From Theocolax elegans (lineage: Eukaryota; Arthropoda; Insecta; Hymenoptera; Cerocephalidae): a stretch of DNA of 64,000 nt. Positions 36,101-47,560 of this stretch are shown piece after piece. Position 1 is the first letter of the stretch, and each line of letters begins with the position of its first letter. The notes below the pieces were generated by a model that was given only the letters and a program-made list of their open reading frames with translations, had not been told where the DNA came from and ran no database searches. The stretch covers positions 53,327,027 to 53,391,026 of the forward strand of contig CM047429.1 in the NCBI GenBank assembly GCA_026168455.1, given 5' to 3'. The translations under genes and the position numbers were made by a program.

Positions 36101-36226
36101 ATGCTAAGAATCGGGCCATACAAGATTTTAAAGAAGATATCAAACTCAATGTATGAAGTTAATACAGGACACAAAAAGTTAGAATCAAATTTATTCCATA
36201 TTTCAAAATTAACTCCATCTCCTTAA
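33194..36226 (+). CDS. pol: retrotransposon Pol polyprotein (protease, RT, RNase H, integrase)
   Basis: About 1010 residues expressed by -1 frameshift from gag; no initiating ATG precedes the protease. Domains in order: aspartic protease with YDPGS (catalytic Asp at 33263) and a later 'FLIGLD'; reverse transcriptase with 'DFRDLN', 'FFSKLDI', 'LPFGLK' and the active site YIDD (34226-34237); RNase H with 'IYTDAS' (Asp at 34673) and 'SDHKPL'; integrase zinc finger HHCC (His 35246 and 35261, Cys 35351 and 35360); integrase core D (35450), D (35624) and E (35732), with exactly 35 residues between the last two; C-terminal GPY motif (36113-36121). The protease reads D-P-G where most have D-S-G or D-T-G. 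No stop or frameshift interrupts it. It ends 105 bp before the 3' LTR. Confidence 0.96.
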   Translation, partial: LIIPPLIELPIKLNDILKISAIYDPGSNVTLINSKLLNLKSTNNDIKKEKTNLRTINGVYKTDGLIKIKIKILNIEDHMNVFIINNKNFKHDFLIGLDCIKKFRLIQNEKLEIEQKHSESNDIINEYQINFNEHIEISTFNVSTNHLKRDEEKVIKNLIDKYKNIFAKDKYDIGTVKDYEARIDLTIDKYCSKRPYKCTIEDKKEIEEQISQLLKRNLIEESYSPFAAPVTLAYKRDENKKSRLCIDFRDLNKIIIPQSQPFPLIEDLVIKTRNCSFFSKLDINSAFWSIPLRIEDRRKTGFVTQEGHFQWTCLPFGLKTSPAIFQRILSNIIRKNNLSNFTVNYIDDILIFSKSFKEHVDHLSQLLDAIMKEGFRLKLSKCTFALDSVQYLGHIIKHNSISPIKDNLISIRNFPVPENKKNVRQFLGKINFYNEYVPKTSLILEPLHNLLRKNQKFVWSKECQEAFEYMKNFLCTQPVLTIFDPDLPIHIYTDASLKGIGAILKQPQLNENPITEKPVAYFSKKLNESQKRKKAIYLECIAIKETVKYWQHWLIGKHFKVFSDHKPLEKMNIKARTDEELGDLTYYLSQFDFEIIYRPGKDNLEADCLSRNPVLESEEDEEDKLKIVNLISLEDILENQKKNKEIESNKDKLKYKNNLYYKKSRNKDKIFLSEEFSKQLIKDTHKKFCHIGINQMKNKILPYYTATNISENIKKACRCCEVCIQNKSRRQDKIGLMSHLGPAKKPFEIVSIDTIGGFGGLRSTKKYLHLLVDHFTRYACILTSKTQNANDFIKLTENVLRDHNIQILLTDQYPGINSKEFKNFLEEKGVTMIFTGINAPFSNGLNERLNQTLVNKIRCAINEERKKCGWTTIARNCINQYNETEHTVTKFSPKYLLNGEDTSALPNELKKNRDYNQLENDRETAFKNSIKYHEYNKKLYDKNRKEHEFMLGDLVYIENGNRMNRKKLDMLRIGPYKILKKISNSMYEVNTGHKKLESNLFHISKLTPSP

Positions 36227-36320
36227 CTCAAAGGTGGTAACTACTAAGTGGTATATAATAGTCTATATTATTTTGTAATTATTATTAGTTATACCAAATT
36301 TTTGTACCAAAAATGTCTCC

Positions 36321-36331
36321 AGGAGGGGAGA
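36321..36331 (+). other. polypurine tract
   Basis: AGGAGGGGAGA abuts the 3' LTR. This is the expected position and composition of the plus-strand DNA primer used in reverse transcription of LTR retrotransposons. Confidence 0.92.
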
Positions 36332-36667
36332 TGTAAGGAAAACATCCTTAGTCTATTTGAATTGCGCGCGTGTAGGTCGGTAAATCAAATCTTTTAATAT
36401 ACCGACAGGTAAAATTTGCAGACAAGAATTGGCACGTGTCAATTAGTACGGTTAATAAAGATATACCGAAAACAATGAATAAAACTTTATAAAAGTAATC
36501 TAAAGACAACCTTGTGAATAATAACATTGAATGTTGTTTCTTTGTTATTTACAGGTAAATAAACATTATTTATTAAGTATGTAATTATATTTTGTATAAA
36601 ATAATAAAATTCTTTGTTATTTACAGAGAAACAATTCATGTATTATTCTAACCTATAACCTATGAAC

Positions 36668-36670
<3 letters not shown>
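36332..36670 (+). repeat. 3' LTR
   Basis: Same length as, and by eye identical to, the 5' LTR, including the TATAAAAG at 36488-36495. It is followed at once by a (AT)n tract, which makes its last few bases uncertain. In this sense-oriented insertion it offers a promoter firing into the rest of the intron. Confidence 0.95.

Positions 36671-36709
<39 letters not shown>
36671..36709. repeat. (AT)n microsatellite at the insertion site
   Basis: About 19 AT units directly after the 3' LTR. A shorter 'tatatatata' stretch precedes the 5' LTR, so the element appears to have inserted into a pre-existing TA repeat. Confidence 0.9.
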
Positions 36710-36716
<7 letters not shown>

Positions 36717-39700
36717 TAAAATTATTGAACAATTACGATGTAAAACATATATTTATCGCATTTTGTAACAATACATAATTCTGATTCATTTAACTTTAAA
36801 ATGTGTGATATCTTAATAATGAATGCAATTCAGAAGTAAATTCATTATTATTATAAAACATGAAATAACGTTTTACATTAATAATATATACCGCTTTCGA
36901 TAATAATTGTATAAAATTGTGGAACAATGACATTCCTATAGAAACGCATGTGTATATATGTATATATTAATAAATGAAATACATGTCAAATCTCAGTGTA
37001 CAATAATTTAAGAAAAAAATTCCAATAAGAAATAACGGTACGCATAGTAATCAGATTTCCTCCAGTTAACATGAAATTATAAACTTGAACAGATTTATTC
37101 GTGTGTATAATGCGAAATCCACGACGCGTAATATTATTAGAGTGAACAAGTGGCATTCGAAGCCCATACGTATTTCAGCAAAACATCGATTCTCATCAGT
37201 GGAAAATATGACGAACAATCCCCGTATTGATATCGCATCGAAGTCGACACTAACGTGCAAAAAAACAGAGATCGGATAATCGCGTATATGTCCATTTCAA
37301 TTATGAAGATAACAAAAATTCGATAATAGCAAAATGCGGCTTCTGTTATTGACTGTAGTAACAATGACAGTGGGATCATTAATGCTTTGATATTTCAATA
37401 ATCGTTTAAAACACGCGTATATCGAAACATCAAAAATTATGTTTAAACGATATTGTTTTGTAATTGCCAAACCGAATTCGTATATGCGTAACGATCGCAC
37501 GTGCACTTGGAACGAAAATCAAATTAATTTGGTGAAAAATTTGCGGTACGCATTCTTGGTTGACAATGCATGTATAAATGAAAAAAAAAATACATAAATG
37601 TACATTGTATTGAGCGTGTACGTACGGAAGCGTAATCATTTGGATGTAAGCCTTAAAAAATGATTACGACCAGTGACAAAAGGATCAAAGGAAAGCGTAA
37701 CGAGAGATGGACCAGTGAACCAGTTTCTATGGGCATTCGATTGTATATATATCTATTACTAATGCGGCCGATAGGCACGCATTCAATGCGTTAACTATCG
37801 GCGGCCGACTGGTCGGCCACGTGGAATCTCATTAGACCGTACGTATAATTATTATCGGTCGGCGACCGCGCTCAATTCATCCTAAGTTTTATCGACGCGA
37901 AGGCAAAGGAACGAACACCATGCGCAGATCGAAATAAAGGCATGGATCGAGACTTACGATGCGTATACCTCCCATTATAGGGAACCGGCGACGCGTAAAA
38001 AAAAAAAAGAATCCCCTGAGAAACCCCCTATGCTGGCAATTTTCACCCCCTCGATATTGTCAAGCAGGGGCTGTAAGACGCGGTGGCGCAAGCCAGAGCG
38101 AAAGATAATAACCGTAAGAGTCAGGAAGTGCCTCGTTAATTTTATTCGCGCGCGCTCGTATTCAAAGGGCTTTAAGGTAAGAACGGAAGGGTTGGGTGCA
38201 AAAAATATGGGGGTGGAAGATTACTCCGTTTTCCCAGTGGTAATGGTGTGGTACACAAAGAAAACTACCTGTATATCGAACTTGTACGTATATAGGGAAA
38301 GAAGTAAAAGATTCTCTTGGCGGTATTACAATAAGCGATGCTTAAAATACTATATCTTCCTGATATAGCCGCACCGCCGTCGCTGTAGAGCCGTTCGTTA
38401 CGTCCGGTCGGAGTGCAAATCACCGCCGTCGTCGCCGACTGGATACTCATACTTTTTTCTGCAAATTCAACACTTGTTTCCTACCGTTTAATACAGCTGC
38501 ACATCTGGTCATTGAACTACAAACGCAATAAAATACCTTACTCATATCGACTAGTTGGTACGTCACGAAATTATAGTCTGCATTTTCATTTTTATACTCC
38601 TTGTAAAGTAATTGATCAAGTTTCGTTAAATCTTCTAAACCATACAAATCTATCGTATTATATTTGTTTGTATAACTTATCTATATAAAAAAAGACTGCA
38701 AACGTGCTTTATAACTTAAATATACACTTATAAACATAACATAATTAACTTCGCTACCAATATAATGTGTACTTTATTTTTATTTTAATGCATATTTAAA
38801 AAATATTTAAAAGTTATCAACTTTTAAAGTAATAATTTTAACTATTATAAACCATAAGTGATAATTGATCAAAATTTTAAAGAGAAGCTTATCTTTAAAT
38901 AATATTTTAAGCATATCTGCATACATAATAACAGTTATAAGCGTGCGCATTATGAATTTAAACGGGATATGATATTTCCGAGGATTGACGTTCGATTTAA
39001 GAAAATCGCATTTGAATCGTTTGTTCGTTACCCTGTGCAATATCTATTTTTATTTATGGAAGTAGATATCTGCATTCATGTATACGAAGGAGAACGATTT
39101 GGTTGCGATTACCTGAAATCGAACCTTCGCTATACCATCTGCCTGGATTTACAATTTCATTTTTAAATACAGTGGAGGAAAAACTTTTACTATAAATTAC
39201 AATGGACATGGAAAATTGATCGTGAAACTAATTTTTATAACGCAATTTACTGTTATAAATAACAAATTTGTTAAATTTTATATATGCATAAAACATATAA
39301 TTTTATATAAATAATAAACATGGATATGCTTTTTCTTTGAATTGTAATAAATTTTTTGTACTATTATTATTATATTTGTATCACATATATATATATATAT
39401 ATGTAACTAAATTAAACTAACTTTTCCAAACTAATTCTATTTACATTCTAAAGTTACACGACAAATTGTCAATTAAAATTTATAATGTCCTCTAAAAGTA
39501 CGTTACTGAGACGTTATTTATCTTAAATATGTATTTATTGATCTTACGTTTGTATTATTATATGAATTACGAATTTGTAGAAATATAGGCGCAGTTATTA
39601 AAAAAATGATTGGCGCATAATAATTGTTAAACGCTGCCAAGTTTTAAATCGGAAAGAAACGTATTGATAGATAATGTTGAAAAAGATGATATAATCTTTG

Positions 39701-40780
39701 TATTAAAAAATTTAACTTATCTCTGTTTTACTTCTGAACTTATTAAAATAATTGAATTAAAGTTGTTGCATGTCTATATATATTGAAATGCTAAAACTTT
39801 AATTTAATTATATAATCGTAGATTATATGGATGTATTGGATTAATCACATTTACCCGAAATGTGCAGCTAAAATTGAATGATCGTCTTAGAATTTCGATT
39901 CACTTAATAATTAAAAAAAAATTAAGAAATTATTATAATAGAAAATAACTTTTAAGTGTATTGGTTATTATCAATAAAGTAAGTGATGTATAAAAATAAT
40001 GAGAACTCAGAAATTTCTCATGCGTATTGTAATATTTCGTTCTTAACAGCTACTGTATTGTATTTTTTTTAATAACAGACGGCAATGCATTATAAATCAG
40101 GCATAAAAAATACCTCGATTTTGTAAATATTATAAAAATTTCATAATCATCCCAACATTTGAAGTAAAATCGAATTAAACTATTAAAATGTAAATATAAG
40201 TTACTTTACCTTTTAACCCTTTCAACGGCACATTTTACTGAAATTTTGAAAAATTTATTTTAAAAAACTGGTGTGCAAATAAATTTTTTCAAATTTATGT
40301 ACAGAATTAAGAAGAGACTGTAGCTAAAAACATTTTCATTTTTTGTTCAAGAATAAATGATTTTTTACGAAAAACAAGCTTTTTGTGATTTAATTTATAA
40401 CTATTTATAAATAAACAAATTTGTATATTTTTCTATATAAAACTAATATCTTATCTTAAGAATTGAAAAAGTATCCATACGTACAGGAGTAATGGAAAAT
40501 ACGTCCGAAATATAGAACAAAAATGAAAGCATGATAATGAGATAGTTTTAGATAGTAGTTTATTGCAAATAAAAAAAATTAGATATGAATTGTAAAGAAA
40601 AAATAAAATAAAATATATTACCATTCCATTATCAACTATATACTTAATTATTAATTTAATCGAAATTTTGGAGTGATCATTCAATTGATGAAATACGTTG
40701 GATCTATAACGTTTAGTAAATTCAAAATTAAAATAAGTGAACCCAAGTTATAGCATTTCTAAATTGTCACTCGGTTCACA
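36710..40780. other. intronic non-coding DNA
   Basis: AT-rich except for a GC-richer patch at about 37700-38240 (with GGCCGA words and CACGTG near 37818) and a small CpG-rich patch at 38365-38440. A donor-like 'AAG|GTAAGA' at 38173 lacks a convincing acceptor partner. Open frames of 60-110 codons show no family resemblance. Confidence 0.5.
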
Positions 40781-41900
40781 CACACAGACACACACGGGCA
40801 CAGAGAGGATATAGTTTATCGACGTCGATGTAAAACAAAGTAAGATGTATCCAAACTGTCGCAGGGGTTTACGAGCCAATAATTCCAAGTACCAATTCAG
40901 TGTAACGAAACCATCAATCAGTTAGCTGTAAATCTCACTCGGGGAAAGACCGTCGGTCGGTTAGTGCATGCAAATTTAAAGTGGGCCAGAGACGAGAGAA
41001 CTGATCGAAAATCACTCGTTCTACACCATTCGAGACTCCGGGAAATTCGTCATCGGTTAATAAAGTCACCTGGCGAAAGAGCGAGAAAGATTCGTAGGCA
41101 TACCTGGCACGCCATTCGAACCGACACGCTGCACTCAGAAGATCGCGGAACTAAAAATAAATCATTCGACGAACCGAGCTTATACCGAGCCTCAAAGAAA
41201 GACAGAGGAGTCGAGAGTCCACCCGCTGACGTGAGGCGGCGTGGCCCACATTTACTCGTGCGTTTTAAATAACGCTCCGACTCTTCCCCTAACGATCGGC
41301 TAGCTTCTCTTCTCCTTTCCTCGTATATACTCGATAAACAATTGGCAAACTCAATTCATATGTATATATATATATATCTATGTATATAACGCGACACGTT
41401 TCGTCTTTTTTTTTCAAATGAAGGCAGAGGGTGCCGGGGGAATCTCCTTTTTCCCTTGCTCAACAGGGTTCACTCTCTCTCAGCTTTTTTACGCGTTCCT
41501 TATCCCCTCGTTAGCGAACACTTTTTTGCGCGCGGGCGGTGTGGGGGCAAAAAACGGTGGACGTCATTAACGGACGGAGATAATGGCCGACAGGGTTAAA
41601 CCGCTCAAGTGCTCGCTCCAAAACGAACGTTCAGCAATTTGTATTAACGATGACTGCACTTTTTCGAATCCCGTCGTACTGGTGCCACCACCACCGCACA
41701 GCCAACATCACCTCTTAATGCATTTGCGAAAATATAACGATCACGTAGAAGCGAATAATTGCAATTTTAACTCGTATTCTTATTTGCCGATTCGGCGTAA
41801 CGTTCATTTTCAAAATCCTGAGACTATTTTCTATTCGGTAATATTTGAAGAGAATTTGATTGATTGGTTGTTGGAATGCAAGCGCCGTCATATATAGAGA
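40781..41900. other. GC-richer intronic island
   Basis: Contains a perfect octamer ATGCAAAT (40967-40974, a POU-factor motif), CpG-rich stretches at 41030-41240 and 41500-41580, and a plus-strand open frame starting at ATG 41583. That frame could reach a donor-like 'TCG|GTAATA' at 41838 after exactly 85 codons, a phase compatible with the exon at 53607. The donor is weak and the peptide is unlike anything recognised, so I do not call it a gene. Promoter or enhancer DNA is equally likely. Confidence 0.3.
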
Positions 41901-43562
41901 ATTAAAAATTAAAGTCAATTGTTGAACTCGTTATCTTGGTGTCACAAAATTTCAATCCTTTGATTTGATAAAATATTCGCCGATATTGAACTTCCTCGAC
42001 TAAACTAAAGTTTCCACTACTTGCACAACAGAAATAACTACTATTTATTTTAAATGTGATAGCAATGACAATGTATATTGAGGTTGTTTATAAAGTAAAC
42101 TTTCGAGGTGCAACAAAATGCTAAATTAAGTTAATATCTTAATTGGATTTATCATAATTAACAATTAAACGTTTCGAAATGTGAATTTAAGGCAATGGCG
42201 GTTACTTAAATTTATTTGCCTTTTTAAATATATTTATTACAATGCAGTAGTTGAACACGTGTTACGATATAGTTCAAGTATCGGGTCTAATTGATGCCTA
42301 AGAACTGCATCAATATTTTAGTCGGTGCCTAACTATTGCAATATTGTATATCGATTTTTTAATTTACATATTTCATATTTAAACTACCAATATATATATA
42401 TTTATAAACACAAATTGGTGCAAATAATTAACTAATACTCTAAATATAATTTTATATTAACTCTTTCTTTTTAACAACATTATTTTAAACACGATAAAAA
42501 GAAATATACATTTTTTAAGTTGAGAGTAAAGGTTTATTATTTTACTTTTTTTCATTATGAAAGAAAGGTCAAAAGGCTCTGTATGTAATGCGTACACTTC
42601 ATTCACAAAGTCTCATTTCGCTGTGCGGCTACAAAATATAGCTGGTGCACCTGCTAGTGACGTTTCGTCTGACCAGCCGTTGACTCGATCGTGAAATTAA
42701 ACATTTTTCTGAAAGCTAGACAGAATTATAGCATGATATGTATTTTTACATTTTTCACTCAATTTTTCTGACTGATTGGTGATTTTAGTCTATTACATTC
42801 TAAAAATACTACCCTCATTCATTTATTATATTTAATTTTGTTTATTTCGCGGAACTCGTCAATAATTAGGTTAATTAACGTAGTTATATATGGAGTTACA
42901 TATATGATATTAATAATGTATTTATAAAACTTCAATGTATAGCTTGTACAATACATCGCAATGTAACGACACGTTAATCAAAAAGATCTTCAATGTGTAT
43001 TCATAATTGGTATTCTTAATTACTCGATATTTTTTTATTTATAAACTATACTTTTTTCATCAGATTTTTATCAATTGGAATAATTTTAATATGAATATTT
43101 AACAGAATGATGCATTGATTTATAAAATTAAAAAATTGAATATAATTATGAAATTAATCTCTAGTATAATTTTATTGTTAATCAAACTGTATGGCATACA
43201 ATTTACATGGAATAAACATTTTATATTGGAATTGATGAGCAATTTCATACTTTGATCAATTGTAATTAAGTCGAATTGAGGGAACAAAATCATTAAATTT
43301 GTTTAAACTCAAATTTTCTCAAATTTATAATTCCAGAAAAGCGCTAAAAACTATAAATACATTATTTTTATTTCTATTTGAGACTTATTTAAAACCGCAA
43401 CATATCTCTATCTATTTATTGGACAATTCAATTAAAAAAAATAGTCAATGTCAAATTCTCTAAATATAATGAAAGTTGATTTATAAAGATTTATAAAGAT
43501 ATTTGATAAACCCTATTAAACGTAAAAGGGGGTTCCATAATCAATTTTTGATGATTAATTAA
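41901..43562. other. AT-rich intronic DNA
   Basis: Nothing recognisable on either strand. Confidence 0.5.
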
Positions 43563-43847
43563 TAAAAAAGTAGAACAGTATGTAAAAAAATAAGAGAAAA
43601 GACGCCTTCATTTATTGACAATCTAACTGTGTGCTGAATTTTAGATTTAAATATTATTGCTTTTTCGAGAAAAGTCTTACCAAAAATATCAAATCTTTTC
43701 ACCTCGTTGAGGTTAGATTCAAATTTTTGGTAAGACTTTTCTGAAAAACGCAATATAATTTTAATCTGAAATTCAGCACACAGTTAGATTATTAATAAAC
43801 GAAGGCGCCTCTTTTCTTATTTTTTCACATGCTGTTTTATTTACAAA
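43563..43847. repeat. long imperfect palindrome, foldback/MITE-like
   Basis: Two arms of about 135 bp face each other around a centre near 43706 ('acctcgttgaggt', itself palindromic). Matching blocks include 'aatctaactgtgtgctgaattt' with its complement, and 'aaaagtcttaccaaaaat' with 'atttttggtaagactttt'. Differences are scattered through the arms, so it is not an assembly fold-back. Transcribed in the CELF pre-mRNA it would form a long hairpin. It contains no coding potential. A non-autonomous foldback transposon or a hairpin-RNA source are the two obvious readings. Confidence 0.85.
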
Positions 43848-46170
43848 TTTATTACTAATAATCACGATTACCGATAAGGTAGGGAGGGTAAATATTGACT
43901 TTGGCACCCCGTTAAACGTACGTTCAAAACAATGATGTAGTCTTATGTCCAAGATGACTATAAATTTAAGAAATGTGATTTATTCACATTAAAATCTCGT
44001 GTCCCAGATGGATTGAACTCAATCTCGGTATGAAAATATCGTGATATTATTGGATAAAAAAGAAGAGAATCCCTTATCGAATCGAATCAACCTAGTTAAA
44101 TATAATTTTACAGATTAACATCCACGAAAATATACATCTGAACGTGTGACCCTTCTCACTGTAACATTAATTAATTGGTTCTCCGCAAAATGTGAAGTTA
44201 ACTTGAGAGTTCATACACGCGTAATTCGCAATCGTTTCATCGCGGAATTCAGTAGCTAATAAATATCGAGCATGACGAATCTCTATCCGTAGTTATTTTA
44301 AAATTCAGTGACCGTTCGAATCCAAAGTCAGGAATTCGAGTTAATTAGGGTTTGGTAGAGAGAAAACGCACGAATGTATATGTATGAAATATGTACCACT
44401 CGAGCGCGAAGAAGGTTTTGATTCTATTACTGTTTACGAGGAGCGCGTTGCTCTACAAATCAGAAGTAGCTCGATGCCAAGTTATATCTCCGTTTCCTAT
44501 CTATTCCATGCCATTTTCTGCCGGTCGAGCAGCACCCCCTTTTAAAATTTACGCTAACCATAAATTTCTCGGTAGTGAGATGGTAGAGTGTCAACGGTAG
44601 CATATACACTCATTGTCTAGAAGAAAAATCGTTGGATGGGTAATACTACATAGAGAACCCCTTTACGATAAAGGCTTGCATCAGTATACAATAAAACAAT
44701 ATCCCCGAATCGCCATAATTTTTATCGGTTTATACCTCGGTCTATCGTCGATTTGTATGTATGTATTTTGGTGTACGTGTGCACGTATACTTTAGGATAT
44801 ATTTCGGAGGAACGGGAGGATTTAACTCGACTGGAGCGCGCACTATAGAGCAAACATCGGGCGTCGAACGTTTTCCGGTTCATTTTCGGCTTATGGACCC
44901 AAGGGAAATAAAGAAATCGCGGTCGCGATACCGGTTCTCTTCTTCTTGGCAAATCCTCCACCCCCGTATCGATGGGAAATTTTTCAATTTCCGGCAGTAG
45001 CTCCAACAATCTATGAGATTAGACGTATAGAATGACGATTGACGCACGGTCATTCATCGCATTGATTTTCTTCTATTTTTTTACGTGAAGGAAACTTGGT
45101 CCTTTCATGCGGAAAATGATGAAATTCCTTTGTTTATTAGAGATCGCAACGATTCCTCGCATTTTGCTGGTACGTTTCGTGCCCCTCGGGTGCAGTTTGA
45201 TGAGTCGACGGTTTTTCATGTAAGAAAAGAAGCCATAAGCGAGCTATTGCGGAATTGCACGAATTTTCCATGACTATCGTAAAATGAAACTGCGTATATG
45301 GAAGGTATAATGCCACTTTTTACTATTGTTTTAGTGCCCTAGAAATAAACCGATCGTCTTATACGATAGCCCCTTTTATTCTTTTTTTGTTAAACTCGAA
45401 TACAAAGTGCGCGAAGATTCAAACCCCTGATGCATCTCGAGCGAAGCACTCGAATTAGGCAGACAAGAAAAATTGAAGAGGCAATTCTCCTTAGTCGGAT
45501 TACGTGGATTTCTCATTCGCACATCCGCAGAGAAAAGTGGTCGACGCTCGCCGACACCTGCACCCCAAGATAAATAAAACCAAAAGAGGGTTTTTCGCTC
45601 AAGGAAACCTGGCCCCCCGCGGAAAATTGCGCAAAGAGTCGTGCCCCCGCCACGTGGTATGTTCAGGGGCGGCAAAAAGCCAAGAGTCACGGTAATGCAA
45701 GTCGAACGAACGCTCGATACGTTCGGTGGCCGAGGACGGCGAAACGAATCGCTTCGAATCGGATTTCCGCGATGAACAAAAAGCCAGGAAAATGGGAGGG
45801 CCGGCCGATCGGTGAATGCTGGGACGAGCATCGCAGTGTCACCGATTTTTTTTTTCCTCCTCGTATCGACCCCATTTCCCTGAGATACGCGCGCGATGGA
45901 CTCCCGTTCGCTCTTTCGGGTTGGGGGTGGGGGTGGGGGTGAACCCGGTTAAACGGGAAATGGATCGCGCTTCGCGATGGAACGCGACTTCCGCTCTGAT
46001 TCACAACTCATTGTAGCTGCGGAATACATTTAACGTTTTACACTGAAAACGGCTTGTTTTCTGCGCCAATTTTCGTGCCCTCCCTTTCCTCCCTTCTTTC
46101 TTTTCGGATCGTTGCTGTTTTCTCTTTCTATAATTCCCTCATTCCTTTTATTTTTTCCTTTTTTCTCTAG
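43848..46170. other. intronic DNA with GC-richer islands
   Basis: 43848-44380 is AT-rich. From about 44390 composition rises, with CpG-rich stretches at 44800-45000 and 45480-46010, including a G-quadruplex motif (45918-45939). From 46078 to 46170 the plus strand is a long pyrimidine tract. Open frames of up to 151 codons on both strands overlap one another and look like low-stop-density artefacts, with no family resemblance. Confidence 0.4.
45918..45939 (+). other. G-quadruplex motif
   Basis: Four G runs (GGG, GGGGG, GGGGG, GGGGG) separated by loops of TT, T and T fit the intramolecular G-quadruplex pattern. It is on the sense strand, so it would also be present in the CELF pre-mRNA. Folding is inferred. 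Confidence 0.75.
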
Positions 46171-46245
46171 AATTTTCAACAGTCGTGTTTCACTGCGTTC
46201 CAAGTATCTCGGATGCTTCGTACATCTTCCACCACAGCATCGATG
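46171..46245 (+). other. candidate 75-bp cassette exon in the CELF intron
   Basis: Preceded by about 90 bases of pyrimidine-rich DNA ending 'ttttctctag' and followed by the donor GTACGT (46246-46251). The length is 25 codons exactly, so inclusion between the two phase-0 CELF exons would keep the frame, and that frame has no stop. The other two frames are also open, which weakens the coding argument. No family resemblance is seen in the 25 residues. Inclusion would insert them late in RRM1, just before the conserved HPIQMKPAD strand, so it might disrupt RNA binding. Confidence 0.35.
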
Positions 46246-46458
46246 GTACGTTTATCTCCGTTAATTCGATCCCTTCGTAATTTGCGAAATACTGCACGAT
46301 CTTCGATATCATTGACGTGGAAGAAGATCGAGTTTTCTTTTTGTAACGCTTAATCAGAAATATTCCATCAATTAGATTTGAATTATGCGTTTAATTATTA
46401 TGGAAAATTAATGTAGTCTCCATACAAGTGTTGTTAAAATTTGATGTATGAAATTGGC

Positions 46459-46520
46459 ATATATGTATATGTATATGTATATGTGTATGTGTATGTGTAT
46501 GTATATGTATACGTACATAT
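46459..46520. repeat. (TATATG/TGTATG)n repeat
   Basis: Alternating purine-pyrimidine hexamer repeat of about ten units with GTGTAT variants, seen directly. Confidence 0.8.
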
Positions 46521-47560
46521 CATAAATATGCAAATATACGTAATTTTGTCAAATGTCAATAATAAATTTGATAATTATGCAATATAAATTAATGAAAATA
46601 TTCTGCGCCAGTGTGATTATCATAATTTCTTATGATATTAATGATCGGATAAATAACGTAATTTGCACCTATAACGTGTATGGTAATAACAATTACCGGA
46701 TACGTACCATTTAGAAATTGCAACATTCGAAGAATAAAGATAAATGAAAAAAGGTATATGGATAAATTGGAAATAAATAAGTAAACGTTTATCCAAACGA
46801 CATAATGAATTATCGCATGATGTTGATTAGTCGTCATCGTAAATTTGTGGGAGATGCAGAGGTTCAAGGGACGTATTGTGCAAGTAATGGACTACTTGGA
46901 AAATGTGCCCTGGCCCGCGAGCGTATATAGCCCGAGTGAAAGACGGCTTTGTTCAGCCTAATGAGCGGCCAAAGAGCACTCGGGGAAAGTATACACCGTC
47001 AAAGTATGTGTAGCTACACGCGTTATACGCCAGAAATTCGCATATTTGTTTAGTTAATTAAATAAACAGCCTCGGCGACAATAGTTCTAACTTTAACTTT
47101 TGTTTGATGCGAATCTACGCGCTTGTTAAATTAATTAAAGTACGAAAAACCTACTCTTGGTATACAAACTCGCACGATATACATTCATGCGAAGTGTTTA
47201 AAAACGATCAACGCAGAAATCTACAAAGTCATTCGTAATTTTTAAAAATTCGTGGATTAATTTACATCATCCAATAAGCGGAGCAGTGCGCGTGTAAAAC
47301 TGAATTTCGTAGGTCGAACAATGAACGAGGACGTGTCTTATTGAAGCGTCCCTTGTCTCCCCCCCCCCATCTCTCTCTTTCTCCCTCTCGCGAGCGTACG
47401 CTTCCGTTTCGTTGGACGCGTACGTGACAGTCCTAGAAGTTTCCTCGTTTTTTCTTCGTCAGCTAGTCGAAAAAAAATCTATGCAGATTTTTACGGCACT
47501 CTGGCCGATATATTCGTCGGGCGAGCTGTCCCTCTCTATCCCCCTGCTTCACTGATTTTC

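Larger units (their letters stand above)
31708..36670 (+). mobile_element. full-length Ty3/gypsy LTR retrotransposon
   Basis: Order of parts: 5' LTR (31708-32046), gag (32076-33197), pol (to 36226), a 105-bp spacer with polypurine tract (36321-36331), 3' LTR (36332-36670). The domain order protease, reverse transcriptase, RNase H, integrase is that of Ty3/gypsy (Metaviridae-type) elements, not copia or BEL. There is no env ORF. The LTRs look identical, both ORFs are uninterrupted and the coding strand is adenine-rich. Insertion was into a (TA)n tract: 'atata' precedes the 5' LTR and follows the 3' LTR, compatible with a 5-bp target duplication. The simple repeat makes this, and the exact LTR end, ambiguous by a few bases. 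The element lies in the CELF intron in the same orientation as the gene. Confidence 0.97.

Noticed and set aside
36227..36331. env gene between pol and the 3' LTR
   Set aside because: Only 105 bp are available and no open frame is present, so the element has no envelope gene.
45376..46004. Long overlapping minus-strand frames (151 and 105 codons)
   Set aside because: They overlap plus-strand frames in a GC-richer island, lack splice signals and have no recognised motif.
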